Shown: positions 1-11,252, numbered from the stretch's first letter. The stretch: DNA of 64,000 nt from Diploptera punctata (GCA_030220185.1 JASPKZ010007297.1:1024001-1088000); one strand, 5' to 3'. Translations and numbers: made by a program. Notes: generated from the sequence alone by a model not told the origin.

Positions 1-408
1 AATTTTAATTGTAAAATTAATTAAATCAAATTAACTGTAAAATTTTCAATCTTGGAACTAGGAAGGATGGTGGTTAGGGTGTCCCAAGACAAAAACGAGT
101 TTTTTTTCGCAAAATAAAATACGCATACCCTCTATTATTTTTTTTTTCTATTTGACCTTAATAACTCAAATAACAAATATTATTGCGATTGAATCATGAC
201 AACCCGTGCCGACTTCATGCCAAACATCTTGCATCTTGTAAGCGCTCCCCTCCTACAGGGAAGAAATTCAACCATACTAATTTAGTTACACTTTTTCGTA
301 TAGATGTCATTGGAGTGACTTAGAGTGGCCCGTGGTCAGCATTCCACTTCATACTGACATCTAGGAAACCAAGGTAGTACTTGGACGAGAAAATTCGGTA
401 AATTTTGC
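1..408. other. AT-rich intergenic stretch
   Basis: Low-complexity AT-rich DNA. I see no exon, repeat family shared with the rest of the window, or RNA gene here. Confidence 0.4.
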
Positions 409-613
409 TTAGAAGCCTTTTTTATTCAGGCTTAAGGATATTTTACGAGCCTGAAAATCTTCAGACTCGGGACCCACAGTTTAAAGTCCCTCCCGGAGGA
501 CTTGCTCCTTGGATTTTTCCATTTTAAATAATCCATCGACCCAGGCCGTGTTTGAACCCGCGACCTCGGAACCAGAGGCAAGGAACATAACCACTAGTCC
601 ACCGCAGCCGATC
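409..613 (-). repeat. SINE-C, tRNA-derived SINE-like repeat
   Basis: Read on the minus strand, it starts with a tRNA-like head (A-box-like TGGACTAGTGGTTA, B-box-like GGGTTCAAACAC). A body follows that contains the inverted pair CAGGCT...AGCCTG. Related copies lie at 3,236-3,395, 26,095-26,325 and 34,360-34,490 (continued at 35,075-35,165). The repeated structure and pol III-type boxes support a SINE; the family name is unknown. Confidence 0.65.
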
Positions 614-639
614 ATGTCGAACATAAGACATGAAAATTG

Positions 640-845
640 TAGGGTTTCACGGATGGCGTCTTGATCTCTGTTTGGTTCGTCTTTTGGGTTTAAAAGGCCG
701 TGGTCCAGTTTTCTCGGAATTCGACGTTTCGTTTACTGTTGCGGTAGACCTCATGAGGAGATTGTGTGCTCTTTGTCAACCCCTCAACAGTCGGCTGCCG
801 ACGCGACGACCGAAGAGGGTGCAGCGAGTTACTAAAACTAATTTT
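640..845 (-). repeat. Decayed PLE 3' end with hammerhead-like core
   Basis: This aligns by eye with the minus-strand sequence at 12,255-12,420, which follows a recognisable PLE GIY-YIG domain. On the minus strand it keeps the helix II remnant GTCTACC/AGTAAAC and the block GAAACGTC. The CUGANGA block is mutated to CTCATGA. The long open frame crossing it on the plus strand has no recognisable protein. Confidence 0.4.
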
Positions 846-849
846 GTAA

Positions 850-1295
850 CGTGTTGTCTACAATATTCTATCTACGTTCAGAGTATTTTACTACACGTTG
901 AATATTTTGTATATTTAATTAAATACATTTATTGTGGAAACGATGTGTTAAGAGAAAGAGTAATGTGGACTTTGGAGAAGAAAAAAAAAGGCATGATAAA
1001 TCAACAAATATTGTTATATTCTGCAATGTTAAATGTGAATTTAAGGTAAAAAAGAGCGGAGAAGGTGATTTCTCACGGCTCATAAGAAAACATTTTAAAA
1101 GTTGTCCGAGATGCAACTATTAATATACTTCCAGGAAAGTCAAGGAAAATTTATTATGGGATTATATGAAATCTGTAAAGTGTATTTTAGGTTTTGTTGA
1201 ACCTTTATTTTACGTTTTGATAGCGTGTTTTGTCAGAATATAAAGTATAGGTTTTGTTGCCTAGTAACTACGAACTAAAGCGTCATTGATTGTTA
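850..1295. other. Unassigned AT-rich DNA
   Basis: No repeat copy elsewhere in the window and no credible coding sequence was recognised. Confidence 0.35.
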
Positions 1296-2240
1296 TCTAA
1301 TGTATAAAAATTAATGTTTGTTTGTTTGCTTGTTCGTACCTTATGCGCGGCCATACCGTTGATCCGAATGTGATGGGGCTTTTTGCAAAATGTTCAGGAG
1401 ATTCCCGGGATGAACATAGCCTATAAGAGAGTTGTAATACTCAACTCCTACACCCTTAAAATTCGTCCTTTGAAGTGGAAAATGTGAAAAAAGTAGCTCT
1501 TTGGACGCTTAAATGGCTTAAGCTGCCTAAATCATAACAAATACACAAAATTAAGGTACACAGAATTGAATATCTCAAAAAGGTCTACAAAAAAGTCCGC
1601 GACAGCACATGTTTATCTCGTACGGATAACTCACAATAACCATTTTTGTCTTTCATTGATGTCATGAAGAAAGAGACAAGTACGTAGATTCCTGTGCAAG
1701 CATAAGCAGCACATGGCGGGTATTCTTTTACGTATAACTCATAATAACGAATTTTGTCTTTTAGCTCATTTATGCCAAGAAGATCGAGAGAAGTAGATTC
1801 CCGGGCAACACCGGGTAGGTAGAGGAATCTTAAAATAATTACAATATACATTTATAATTATTTTTCATTTTACTTATTCAACTAATCATAAGAAATACAT
1901 TAATTTTTGTCTTTCAGCTCATTTATGCCAAGAAGATCGGGATCGGTAGATTCCCAGAGAACGCCGGGTAAACAGCACGGGGTATCTAAAAATAATTACG
2001 TTATACATTTTTCCTTCTACTTATTTAACTAAACATAAAACACATTATTTCTTGTATTTCAGCTCATTTATAACAAGAAGATCAGGATAAATAAATTCCA
2101 GGGCAACGCCGGGTAATCAGCACGGGGTATCTAAAAAAATATAAATTTATAATTATTTTTCCTTTCACTTATTCAACTAAACATAAAAGCATATTAATAT
2201 TTTCATTTATTTAGGCGCAGCAGCGCACGCCGGGTATTAG
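1296..2240 (+). mobile_element. Helitron-like non-autonomous element, copy 1
   Basis: It shares its left part with the element at 20,757-22,880: an AT-rich start with TGTTTGTTTG, then TTATGCGC and GATGGGGCTTTTTGCAAAA. It ends near CGCACGCCGGGTATTAG. The TC/AT-rich start, GC-rich terminal stem and internal minisatellite resemble arthropod Helitron/Helentron derivatives. No Rep/helicase coding is present. Exact ends are uncertain. Confidence 0.5.
1735..2235 (+). repeat. Tandem ~148-bp monomers inside the Helitron-like element
   Basis: Three to four degenerate units start near 1,753, 1,901 and 2,049 with a TTTTGTCTTTCAGCTCATTT-like block. Each contains AAGAAGATC and ACGCCGGGTA. The same monomers recur at 22,215-22,260 and 22,690-22,760 in copy 2. 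Confidence 0.65.
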
Positions 2241-2244
2241 CTTG

Positions 2245-3230
2245 TGATAGATAATTTTTTCACGGCATATTTAGCTTATTTATTAATATATTAGTTTCTC
2301 ATGTTGGCGGCATTTGCATAATTTGGTTGTCATCGTCACGGCAGGTACCTTTCATGAAGCTCGGTTTAGGTTTATAGTAGTGTTCCAATTACGCTATATG
2401 TCAATTTTATACAGGTCCTACATATTGTGTCTATCACTTTTATGTCTTCGCTTCCTGAAATCAGTAAATAATATGCCTACAAAGAATTACGTAAAAATAT
2501 TCGTTTCTTTACTCCGGTCAAACTTACGGCTGTAAATTTCTGCAAAGAATATTATTTTCTGTAAACTATATATTGTTACGAATTCGTCACTTACTTCGTT
2601 CTGTTTTCAGGACGGAGCTTCATGTCTAAACTCACTTGACAAAGTTCACAATAAACACTTAATATCACTCTGATAATTTATCACTAACAGATACTGAAAA
2701 CACTCACAAACAAATATAAAACTATTTAATTCAGATACCGTTTTCATTTCATTTAAGATCCCGAACTTTTATTCGCATAAATAAAAGTAACGCAACCCAA
2801 CTGCCATTAACCTTCGGAAGCTGATTAGTATGGCAAGATACTAGCGCTGCCAAATGTAAAAGTCAAAATCCGCTAAATTTAACGATGCTCTTTCACAAAA
2901 TATGATGTAATTATTTTTAATATATTTTAACTAAAAACTTAAGAGAAACGAATGCAACTATTTACTAACTTTAAAATTTTATTTACATTTTTTAATCTTC
3001 ATTATCCATTATTAATTTTCATTTCGGGAATTCTATCGCAGAGTTTTGGCTACCTACATAAAGCAAAAAATATTGTTACAGTATTTGAATAATATCAGCA
3101 ATTGCCGAATGGTTAGCTCATCGCTTCAAAGAGACATTTAGTAGGCAACAGAGCTATTATTTGAGTAGTTAAATTAAATTTTGACAGTTATATTTTGCTC
3201 AGCGTTTTTAATTTAGACTTCAGGTTCTTC
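2245..3230. other. Unassigned DNA
   Basis: AT-rich stretch without recognisable exons or repeats. Its short open frames have no family resemblance. Confidence 0.35.
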
Positions 3231-3235
3231 TACTA

Positions 3236-3395
3236 GCGAGAAAATATTCAGACTCCAGATCCATGGCTTAAAAGTCTCTCCCTGAGGACTTAACCCTTCA
3301 TTTTTCCATCCTAAAAAATCCATTGATCGCAGCCGGGTTTGAACCCGCGACCATCGGGACCAGATCCAAGGAATTTAATCTTCAATCCATCTAAA
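3236..3395 (-). repeat. SINE-C copy
   Basis: It matches 409-613: AAAATATTCAGACTCCAGA, the CCTGAGGACTTAACCCT region, and the antisense B box GGGTTTGAACCCGCGACC. The left end is degraded. Confidence 0.55.
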
Positions 3396-3469
3396 CCCAT
3401 CAAATATTTAGGCCCTATTGGTTAAGATGGGAAGTTTTTCAGAATACCCACACACTGTCTGCAGGTTAT

Positions 3470-3700
3470 TTTAAGAGGCACGTTGGTTACAGCAATACCC
3501 TAGAAACCAGAAGGTCAAGGTTTCGAGTCCCGGTGGGGATCAGAATTTTAAAACTGGCCTAAATCATGTGGTCTAGAGGGGTAAAGACGGCCGTTACGCA
3601 GAGCTGAAAACACTTTTGAAATCTCGTACTAACGTCCAGAAAGGTGATACTACCCCACGGGTATTCTAAGCCCTGCAGCGGATTCACTTGTTCACTTGTA
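3470..3700 (+). repeat. SINE-D, degraded copy
   Basis: A diverged copy of the SINE best seen at 29,298-29,599. It retains the B-box region GTTTCGAGTCCCGGTGGGG, the GTAAAGACGGCCGTTACGC segment and the terminal CTACCCCA block. Confidence 0.55.
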
Positions 3701-3810
3701 TCTATATATGTTTTAATACCTGGTCTGTGAAGTTCGGCGCTGTCTCCTGCTGTAATGACAATGGCCATGAGTTCCTTGTAATGTTTTAAAAATGAACATA
3801 TGTGTTGTAG

Positions 3811-3947
3811 TCTGAACACCAGTTTGACTCCCGGAAGTGTGTCTGCAACACTCACCATGGAGAGGGTGGAGAAACATCATTCTGGGAACTACACGTGTGA
3901 TGTAGGCAGCCTCGCGTCTGCGAGAGTCACAGTACACGTTCTCAACG
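3811..3947 (+). CDS. Exon of a dpr/DIP-like Ig-superfamily protein (end of Ig2)
   Basis: A 137-nt exon with acceptor TGTTGTAG before 3,811 and donor G^GTAAG after 3,947. It encodes the F-G strands of an immunoglobulin domain: LTMERVEKHHSGNYTCD, with the diagnostic Tyr-x-Cys, then ARVTVHVLNG. This Ser-Gly-Asn-Tyr-Thr-Cys plus VHVLNG ending is typical of the second Ig domain of insect dpr cell-surface proteins, which bind DIPs in neuronal wiring. The partner exons, with the other Ig cysteine, were not found, so the gene must extend well outside this stretch or the exon is stranded. Assignment to a specific dpr is not possible. Confidence 0.75.
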
Positions 3948-4169
3948 GTAAGTTCATGTGTCGAGCTGCTAAACTTTATGTCTAGGATCCCTAGAAGTTT
4001 GAAGTATTCACCTGACATTAGTAGGTGGCGACAAAGTCAATAGGCCAGGTTAAACTAATCGCACTTCTACTGGGAAACATTGAATCAAGGGGAGTTAATA
4101 AAACACAGTGCGACACATGACACGTACTGGTAGAGAAACGATCTAACACACACACACAAGCTCATTGAC

Positions 4170-4700
4170 TCCCATTGTTATGAATCTGCGCAGAAACTGG
4201 AAAGTGGTCTGCGGCGCAGGTTAATTTCCAAGTATTGTCTGATATTGGAATCTGTGCCCCCGTAATATATGCTAACTGAATCCTAATTCCTTTCCTGCCT
4301 CGGTAAATAATTTCTCCCCTCCTTGCATTCCTATCTCTCTCTTTTCTATTTCTCCCACTACTCACAATTTTGAGTCTGCTTGCGGGACAAATTGTTTGCA
4401 CTTGCAGTCCAGTATTGTCAACTTAATATGAACACTGTAGCACGGAGTGGTGAAATAAATATTATTAAGCAAGAAATAGAAGTCAATCAGCATCATTAGA
4501 CCTACTTAAATATGAAGAAGTAGTAATTAACCTTACATTATTCAATATTGACAGTGTTTGGGGCAACATCACTACTCGGAAAAATTTGTGGCTCCTTTTT
4601 GAAGTGATGGGAGGGAAGTGCGTGGAATGGAGTGAGTGCAGGAGTTAACTTTTCTAAGAACGACAACAGCGCCGAAGGTGCACAGATCCGATAGTCCAAC
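4170..4700 (+). repeat. Unclassified interspersed repeat, copy 1
   Basis: About 500 bp that recurs at 6,775-7,005 plus 7,749-8,040. Shared blocks include CACTTGCAGTCCAGT, GTCATTAGACCTACTTAAAT (CATCATTAG in this copy) and GGGAGGGAAG. No coding sequence is recognisable. Copy 2 is split by SINE insertions, so comparing them defines the insertion points. Confidence 0.6.
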
Positions 4701-6060
4701 AATACTTGGAAATGAACCTACACAAGGTAAATCCAATTATACAAAAATATCATTCAAGCAGGACATCACATATACAATATCCTCATAATATTGCACTCAG
4801 ATGAACTTACTGTAAGAGAGAGAGATTCTAAAAGAAATCGACAATAACTTTATTTTAAACAAGAACACACAAAGTACATACAATCCTCTCTAAAAGATAA
4901 TCACAAATAAGTCAGTAGTAAAACAACCTTCTTCTAAGATTGGGGCTATTTCCGAAAGGTCTGGTCAGACTACAGATTTTTCTTGAAGGAAATTCTTCCT
5001 GTGGTCTGGATTTAGGTTAAGGACTCTCCTGGTGCTTCATTACCATTCATCACCTATAATATGGTCGCAGTAACATAATTCTGCCTTCCAGGTGCTTCAA
5101 CTTAAGAGGTGGGTCGTAATTCTGCCATGCCAGCTCATAATACCAGAAATATCATAAGATAACCTGGTGGCATTGATAAAAAATAAACTTTTGGCTCAAC
5201 TGCACTTCTACTAGCGCTTGATTTTTCAGTTATATTGTTGTAAACTATAGCTCTTCTTCTGTATTTACTAACATTATTTAATATTTTAAACTTTTTCAAA
5301 CAATTTTTATAACCATATTTGGTTCGTCTTCCAAATATTGGTCATTTAAATTTCATAGCGACAGATAGTAATTGAGGATGATAATCAATGTGATTCTATT
5401 GTGGGTTATCGCTGGCTCTATAAACTCTGGTGCATGCACACTGTTGTTCTATAGGACTGAAATATTTCACGCTAGTTTAAGTGCAGTTTTACCAAACTTT
5501 CTGTTACAGGTGAATTGCCCGCTGCAGTGCATCATGGGAACATGGCCAGTGAACCCGAGTGCAGTTGGCTTGCGATATGTTTGATGGTCTACAGTATAAT
5601 CCACAGATGACATTAAGTAAGTTTTTTGTGTTCATAAATTAATTATGGGAAATAACATTATCAGGTTTTCAAGTTAATTGCTACGGCTACGATTTTTATG
5701 ATATAGCAGATATTTTTTTAGTAAGAGTGATGTGTTTCTTAAATGTATATAAATGATTTTCATACAAAAACTAATTGAATTAAAGTATTTTGTTAAGTCA
5801 TATTTATGCATATTTGGCCATTTATATGTGACAGAGCATATAATATAGCAATTTATTGGTCATATTCATCATATGTTCACTCATTTAAGAATTACAGAAC
5901 TTTTATCGTACAATTTATTTCTTCCTTGTTTGAGTTGTTAAATTTCTCAGAATTTTGTTTCTTGTAAAATCTATATTCCTCTCCTATTTCATTTCAATTC
6001 ACAGTATGAACTGTTTCCTTATGTATATACCTGAGCAAAAATTTACATACTGTCTCGTGA
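4701..6060. other. Unassigned DNA with a stray palindrome-unit end
   Basis: Nothing coding was recognised. At 5,628-5,665, TTCATAAATTAATTATGGG and AACATTATCAGGTTT match the left terminus of the palindromic unit at 40,090. This suggests a truncated copy. Confidence 0.35.
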
Positions 6061-6064
6061 CAAG

Positions 6065-6480
6065 CAAATAGTAGTAGTAGTCCTGGTCACTCCACTGGGA
6101 AGCATAGAGGCTTGATAAGAGCTTGCCAACACACACTGTTGTCTGTTAAAGTCTTAATTTCATTCCAACTCATCCCTGCCTGTTCAGCTTCATCCCTGAT
6201 GGTATTACTCCATGTTGCCCTAGGTCTTCCTCTTCGCCTTCTCAATCCTTGGGGGTTCTAATCAATTGTAATTTTTGTGATGTTATCATTTTCTCTCCTT
6301 AACACATGATCAACCTATTTCCATTTTATAAATTTAATTTCTTTACAAATTTCATTTTCATTCATTCTTCTCCAAAGTTCTTTATTTGTTATAATATCTG
6401 GCCACCATATACCCCAAGATATTACTCAGACAACGATTTACAAAGATTTGCAATTTGTTTCCAATTTAACAGTGAGGTAC
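6065..6480 (-). pseudogene. LINE retrotransposon, C-terminal end of the RT ORF
   Basis: The minus strand encodes, with a few breaks, a typical insect non-LTR retrotransposon C-terminus: MNENEICKEI, then VDHVLRRENDNI, then GLRRRRGRPRATWSNTI followed by GMSWNEIKTL and a Trp-rich end. It finishes in a CTA-type simple tail (AGTAGTAGTAG on the plus strand at ~6,070). It is 5' truncated, with no catalytic YxDD motif. Clade is not certain. The R-G-R-P-R box is shared by several LINE groups. Confidence 0.7.
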
Positions 6481-6527
6481 TATTTATTTAAATATTTTAT
6501 CACCTTACCTCGAATTATTCTTCTTTT

Positions 6528-6567
6528 TAGACCAGTTTCAGGACCTTATTTGGTTCCATCCTCAGTA
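6528..6567 (-). ncRNA. Hammerhead ribozyme motif (partly degraded)
   Basis: On the minus strand: CTGAGGA core, helix II GGAACC/GGTCCT with one mismatch, GAA, helix III ACTGGT and cleavage base C. Helix I is only two pairs (TA/TA). It lies in a PLE-type 3' end whose edge reads TCGAGGTAAGG (6,500-6,515). Confidence 0.5.
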
Positions 6568-6602
6568 TTTTCACAACTGTTTTGTCTTGAAGAATAAGCT
6601 CT

Positions 6603-6765
6603 TCAATATGTGAATGATTTTATTTGAAGACAAAAATATATGCCAGAATCAAGATTTGAACCCAATGTCTCTGGTTCATCAGGTTCAAACCCCAATTCAG
6701 GCATATATTTTTCTCTTCAAATAAAATTTGTCTTTTGGTGAGAAGTGATCAATTTAATATATAAG
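6603..6765. repeat. Palindromic tRNA-like SINE (SINE-A group)
   Basis: Two tRNA B-box regions face each other (antisense GATTTGAACCC near 6,655 and sense GGTTCAAACCCC near 6,690). They are flanked by inverted TTTTATTTGAAGA and TCTTCAAATAAAA. Same design as the palindromic SINE-A units at 51,983 and 55,730. Confidence 0.55.
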
Positions 6766-7009
6766 ATGTGAGTGACTGTTGGATGTGGGATCAAGAGAGT
6801 AAGGAATAGTCTGACCAATGGATCTGTGCCACCAAAAGATTGCAAACTGAACACTAATTCCTTTTCTGTCTTGGTAAATCATTTCCCTCTCTGCATTCCT
6901 ATCTCTCTCTCCCTTTCTCCCCTCCCACTACTCACAGTTTTGAGCCTTCTTGGGGGACAGATTATTTGCACTTGCAGTCCAGTGTTGTCAACACAACATG
7001 AATACTGTA

Positions 7010-7750
7010 TGTATTTATTATTCATTTCATACATATCCATCCATAGTAATTCTGCCCGAGGGCAGGTCTTTCACTGCAATCATAGCATTTTCATGCTATG
7101 CTTTGCAGCTTTACTAGGGAATTATAGGTGTGGTAGCTTCCTGTTACTTTCCACACCAGTGAAGGATGGTGATGATAAGGATGATGATGATGGCTGGATG
7201 ATTTTCAGGGGCCATTGGGCCCTAAGCTTCCTGGCATTTCTCTTATAGGTGAGGAAAAACCCCGAAAAAACCTCACCTAGGAGCCTGTCCTGACCGGGAA
7301 TCGAATCCGGGCCTGCTGCGTGACAAGGCAGCACGCTACTTTGAGACTACAGCAGTGGACTCATACATCTCAATGATGGGTAAATCATATTTGAAGAGGA
7401 AAATAATACACTCAGACTAGGGCTTGAACCTACGACCTGGCCCTAGGTTCGAGTCCCAGTCTGAGCATATAATTTTTCTCTTCAAATATGATTTATCCAT
7501 CATTGAGATGTATGAAATGAATAATAAAAGCATTAAAATAAGCCATACTGGCTTTATAATGTAATGTAAAATTCCCAAATGTCTCCTTAATAAAGAAAAC
7601 ACCATTTGAAAAGATTTCATAGCATTATAAAGTATATAAGAGAAAAATTGCATTTAGATTGGAACTTGCCCAAATAGCTCGGTTGGTCTAGAAAGCCAAA
7701 TGTCCTGGGTTTGAGTCCCAGTTTGAGCGTACAATTTTTCTCTTCAAATA
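7010..7750 (+). mobile_element. SINE-A element carrying a nested SINE-E
   Basis: A tRNA-like SINE-A ends with CAATTTTTCTCTTCAAATATG near 7,748. It is flanked by the 12-bp duplication ATGAATACTGTA. It contains an inverted pair of tRNA segments (7,411-7,470) and the full head at about 7,660-7,730, with A-box-like ATAGCTCGGTTGG and B-box GGTTTGAGTCCC. SINE-E is inserted near its left end. Confidence 0.6.
7031..7362 (-). repeat. SINE-E, tRNA-derived SINE-like repeat, copy 1
   Basis: A 330-bp repeat, about 90% alike by eye to 27,391-27,715. The minus-strand head is tRNA-like, with B box GGATTCGATTCCCGG. The body contains GGTGAGGTTTTTTCGGGG; the tail is AATTCTGCCCGAGGGCAGG. An 8-bp repeat (TCATACAT) on both sides may be its TSD. 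Confidence 0.65.
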
Positions 7751-8044
7751 TGAATACTGTAGCTCAGAGTGGTGAAACAAATATCATTAAGCAAATAATA
7801 AAAGTCAATCAACGTCATTAGACCTACTTAAATATGAAGAAATAATAATTAACCTTACATTATTCGGTATTCAAGATCCGTGATACTGTTTGGGAGAAGT
7901 TTGGCAACATCCCTACTCGGAAAGTTATCCTGGCTGCTGTTTGACATTGTGGGAGGGAAGCAAATGGAATAGAGTGAGTACAGATGTTAACTTTTCTAAA
8001 AACGACTGCAGCACTGAATGGCACAGATCTGTTGGTCCATCAAT

Positions 8045-8175
8045 AAAGAGGTTTGTGCTTGGATGGGAAGGAAGTCTGAATTAGCTCAGAGGTCAAGAGC
8101 ATCAGCACGTAAAGCTGAAGGTTCGGGGGCCATTTTAGGCATAAGAATGTTTCTCTTTACCACTGATTACAATAG
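8045..8175 (+). repeat. SINE-B fragment
   Basis: tRNA-like segment (TTAGCTCAGAGGTCAAGAGC, then GAAGGTTCGGGGGCC) followed by the SINE-B tail TTTCTCTTTACCACTGATTA. Related copies are at 13,125, 51,530, 52,390, 60,835 and 63,905. Confidence 0.5.
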
Positions 8176-8636
8176 TTTATATTTGTTGTTTCAGCTCAGC
8201 AGATAAAGAAGAAAGTGTGCTGGAAGTTGGAGTTAGGAAGAGATGCAATACAAATATCAAAACATGCAATAAAAACTCTTAAAGTACAGTGGAATCAATT
8301 TTAATTAATCAAAATGATTGTAGTTATGTTTGTCTCTCCTATGGAAGGGTTCACGTCATTTATTTTTAATTCTTAGACTGAGAAAATCTCATATTCTACA
8401 CATGTCTCAGGCTGTTTCATCCGTTCTCAACCTCTGATTTTCACTTAAAGTCAAATTAACTCGCTGACACTATCAATCCAGCTCAGACATAACCTCTCCA
8501 TCCTCATATAACATCCATTGAACTGCTGACGTACAAAGATCCGTTAATTTGAGACTTTAAATCATAAGAACTACTGTTAGCCAACTGGTCGAAATTCGAC
8601 CATAATCAGAATTGAATCAGAAATTTTTATAACTAA
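8176..8636. other. Unassigned DNA
   Basis: No recognisable feature apart from a weak LINE-like antisense block at 8,456-8,500 (TCGCTGACACTATCAATCC). Confidence 0.3.
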
Positions 8637-8920
8637 CTCACTGTCACTATCAAACCCATGGGTTCATGCTCGCACAGACATAATCTCTCCATACATCCCT
8701 ATCCTGAGCTAATGTTTTCCAATCATTCCCTGTATAATCTACTTCCCTCAAATCTTGCTTGATGTTATTTTCCCACCTCATTCTTGGTCTACCATCTGGG
8801 CATTTTTCCTCTGGTTTTCCTACAAGAAGCTTCCATATATCTGGCTTCTTATAAAGATCATGTAGTTCACAGAAATTTTTATACATCACAAAATATGTAT
8901 ATTTATGTTGGAGCATAACT
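8637..8920 (-). pseudogene. LINE-G 3' end (RT C-terminus)
   Basis: The minus strand encodes ELHDLYKKPDIWKLLVGKPE, then GRPRMRWENN, DLREVDYTGNDWKTLAQDRD and VWRDYV. This C-terminal tail is repeated at five other places in the window. The 3' end abuts TTAACTCACTGTCACTATC. It is truncated upstream, with no catalytic RT motif. Confidence 0.75.
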
Positions 8921-8940
8921 GATGATGAGGGTGATAGTAT

Positions 8941-9240
8941 TCTAAATTAGCATCCAGCATCGCGAGTAATTTGGGTAGTTACAATAAGTAATGGCTCCAC
9001 GTTGAGAAAACGAGTGCACTGAACCACGGTGGCTGCTACCAAAAATTGCACCGATCCACTCGTGCGTTCGTGCTGGATCGTACCAATCTTGTTTATGATT
9101 ACCTTGAGTTTGAAAATATAGAATGCTTAAATTAACATACCTTTGCCAAGGCCCATAGGAGGCAAAGATTAATTCACCTTTCCTTAATAAGTTGTTAAGC
9201 ATGTAGTGCTGTAAGCTATACAGTATTACAATCGTGGAAG
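8941..9240 (-). other. Open frame of unknown origin
   Basis: An 86-codon frame (8,942-9,202) including WYDPARTHEWIGAIFG. I do not recognise the family, and the frame could be chance. Confidence 0.2.
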
Positions 9241-9504
9241 TCTTAAGGAAAGAGGAAATTAAATTCGCTTGAGAAAGCTTTGGAACTTTATATCGATATC
9301 TGACATGACTAGCTACTCAATCAATAAACAGAAGTTAACTAAAAAAATATAGCTTATATTTAATAAGAGTAAAAAAGTCAGATATAACATACAAATAATA
9401 AAAGATAGTTTTCTTGACATTGAAAAATAAATGAAGAAAGAAATAGTTAAAAAAAAAAAAGCGACAACTGGTGGTGAAATTTTATGGATATGCACTCACA
9501 CAGC

Positions 9505-9745
9505 CTTATAGACTAACTGACTTACTCACTGGCACTATCCAATCATGGCCTTGCGTACATAAGCTCTCCACACATCCCAATCCTGAGCTAATGTTTTCGA
9601 ATCATCCCCTGTATTATCTACTTCCCACAAATCAACCAACTAGGCGTTTTCCCTCTGCTTTTCCTACAAGAAGCTTCTATGTCCCTCTTCAATTCCTTAT
9701 TCGTGGTGCATGACCTGCCCATCGTAGTCTACGAGAGTTGCTCAT
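9505..9745 (-). pseudogene. LINE-G 3' fragment, degraded
   Basis: It has the same 3' terminus as the other LINE-G copies (ACTTACTCACTGGCACTATC), then CCTGAGCTAATGTTTTC and TTTTCCTACAAGAAGCTTC. An internal deletion removes the GRPRMRWENN codons. Confidence 0.65.
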
Positions 9746-9889
9746 TTAAGAAATAGATAAAACAAATATAAATAATTGAAACTCGGCACGAGAACTTAAT
9801 ATATTTAAAAATAATATTTTTTGTTTTGAACAGGCAATGAAAATATAATTTGTTTCAGAATTAACATTTTCAGGTTGAGAAAACCAGCT

Positions 9890-10060
9890 ATAACAGCTGG
9901 TGTACCCAACATGCTGACAACATGTCACCCCCTACTCTGGCAGGATGATCGTCTACCTCTGTGAATAACACATGTAGATGTGAGGTCAGCAACCGGCTGG
10001 TAGGCCAAGGGCCTTCTAAAAGCCTGACGCGCCATGGACATATGGAATTAACATTTTGTA
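9890..10060. repeat. Unclassified repeat
   Basis: The block ACAACATGTCACCCCCTAC...TGGCAGGATGATCGTCTACC recurs at 11,660-11,745. No coding or terminal structure was identified. Confidence 0.45.
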
Positions 10061-10569
10061 TGATGGGAGCATTGGTTATTATTTTACTCGTTCGAGGCAA
10101 AGTTTGCCTTATAATAATAAGTAGCAAAGCGCACAATATGCATTGAGTGTGCAATACAGTTTGTTTGGTGCAGAATTTGGCCAGAGAAACTGATCGCCTC
10201 TGGCAAATTATTACATGGTATACTAATTCCGAGCAAAGTACCAGTTGAAAACAAATTTGCATAAGGTATTACTCAGTCGAATCCGTCTATTGGGGAAACC
10301 ATGGTGCTACTTTTACCGTCATATGACTAAACTGCATACAGAATTGTCATTGTTAGAAACATTGCCCTTAGCCAACATTGTATTTTATTGGAAATAAGCC
10401 TGAATACAAGGTAAGATGGCACCAGTAATTAGAAACATACATTTATTATTCATGACAAACAATTATGTATGGGCCTACCTAATCAGTAGTTTACGCTTTT
10501 TGCATGATGTCGATAGATACACTTCATTTACAATTTCATTACGAGCAGAATATATACTCTATGCTGACT

Positions 10570-11245
10570 AACCTCCCTCCATGGTATCTTTACCTTGTCG
10601 TGATGGAGTGGCTTGCGTGCTTAAATGATCCTGAGAGCTATGCCGGCGGTAGCATTGCTGCCGATAGGGTTACCCATGCCGGACTGGTCGAAGGTGATAA
10701 GCCAGACGAAAAAGTACCTTGGTCGAAAGAGTGACGATCTCTCACCATAAAAATACAACCGTCAAGAAATGCGGACATGGGTTCAACTGGGGTAAAATTT
10801 TCCGGAGGTCAAATAGTCCCCCATTCGGTTCTTCGGGCGGGGACTACTTCAGGGAACCCATGCCAAAGGCTCAAACACAGGGACATGTTAGGACTTTATA
10901 CAATAGCGGGGCACTAGAGATATTAACGGGGAATTAGATAAATCACCCTTGGATATAGTCGCTTTACAGGAAGTTAGGTGGCCAGGAGAATGTAGTCAGG
11001 AATCAGGAAGCTTTGCATTATACTATGGTGGTGCAGAAAGACCTGAATTTGGAACAGGTTTTCTAATCAGGAGGAGCATTCTGTCCGCTATCCGAGATGA
11101 ATAACATTAACTATGATTTCAGGGAAGTAGATTATACAGGGAATGATTGGAAAGCATTAGCTCAGGATAGGGATGTATGGAGAGCTTATGTCCGCGCGGC
11201 CATGAACCTACGGGTTCGATAGTGCCAGTGAGTAAGTAAGTAAGT
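10570..11245 (+). mobile_element. LINE-G, internally deleted copy with both ends
   Basis: The 5' part holds a LINE-type leader (CTTGTCGTGATGGAGTGGCTT) and the start of an endonuclease domain (LDIVALQEVRWPGE, then FGTGFLIRR, at ~10,950-11,075). At about 11,080 it jumps directly to the 3' part (NYDFREVDYTGNDWKALAQD), the 3' end CGATAGTGCCAGTGAG and a GTAA simple tail (11,226-11,252). The whole RT domain is missing. This is the only copy here showing that the endonuclease start and the GRPR-type 3' end belong to one element. Confidence 0.65.
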
Positions 11246-11252
11246 AAGTAAC

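Larger units (their letters stand above)
6775..8040 (+). repeat. Unclassified interspersed repeat, copy 2, split by SINEs
   Basis: Homologous to 4,170-4,700 but interrupted between ATGAATACTGTA at ~6,998-7,009 and its duplicate at ~7,751-7,762. That 12-bp duplication brackets the SINE-A insertion. Confidence 0.6.

Noticed and set aside
630..1049. A 139-codon host gene
   Set aside because: The first half overlaps a PLE-end relic and the rest is low-complexity; no homology or splice context.
7122..7334. Protein from an open frame across SINE-E
   Set aside because: The same frame recurs in the other SINE-E copy because the repeat is shared, and it has no protein family features.
11226..11252. 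Independent GTAA microsatellite
   Set aside because: It is the 3' tail of the LINE-G copy.
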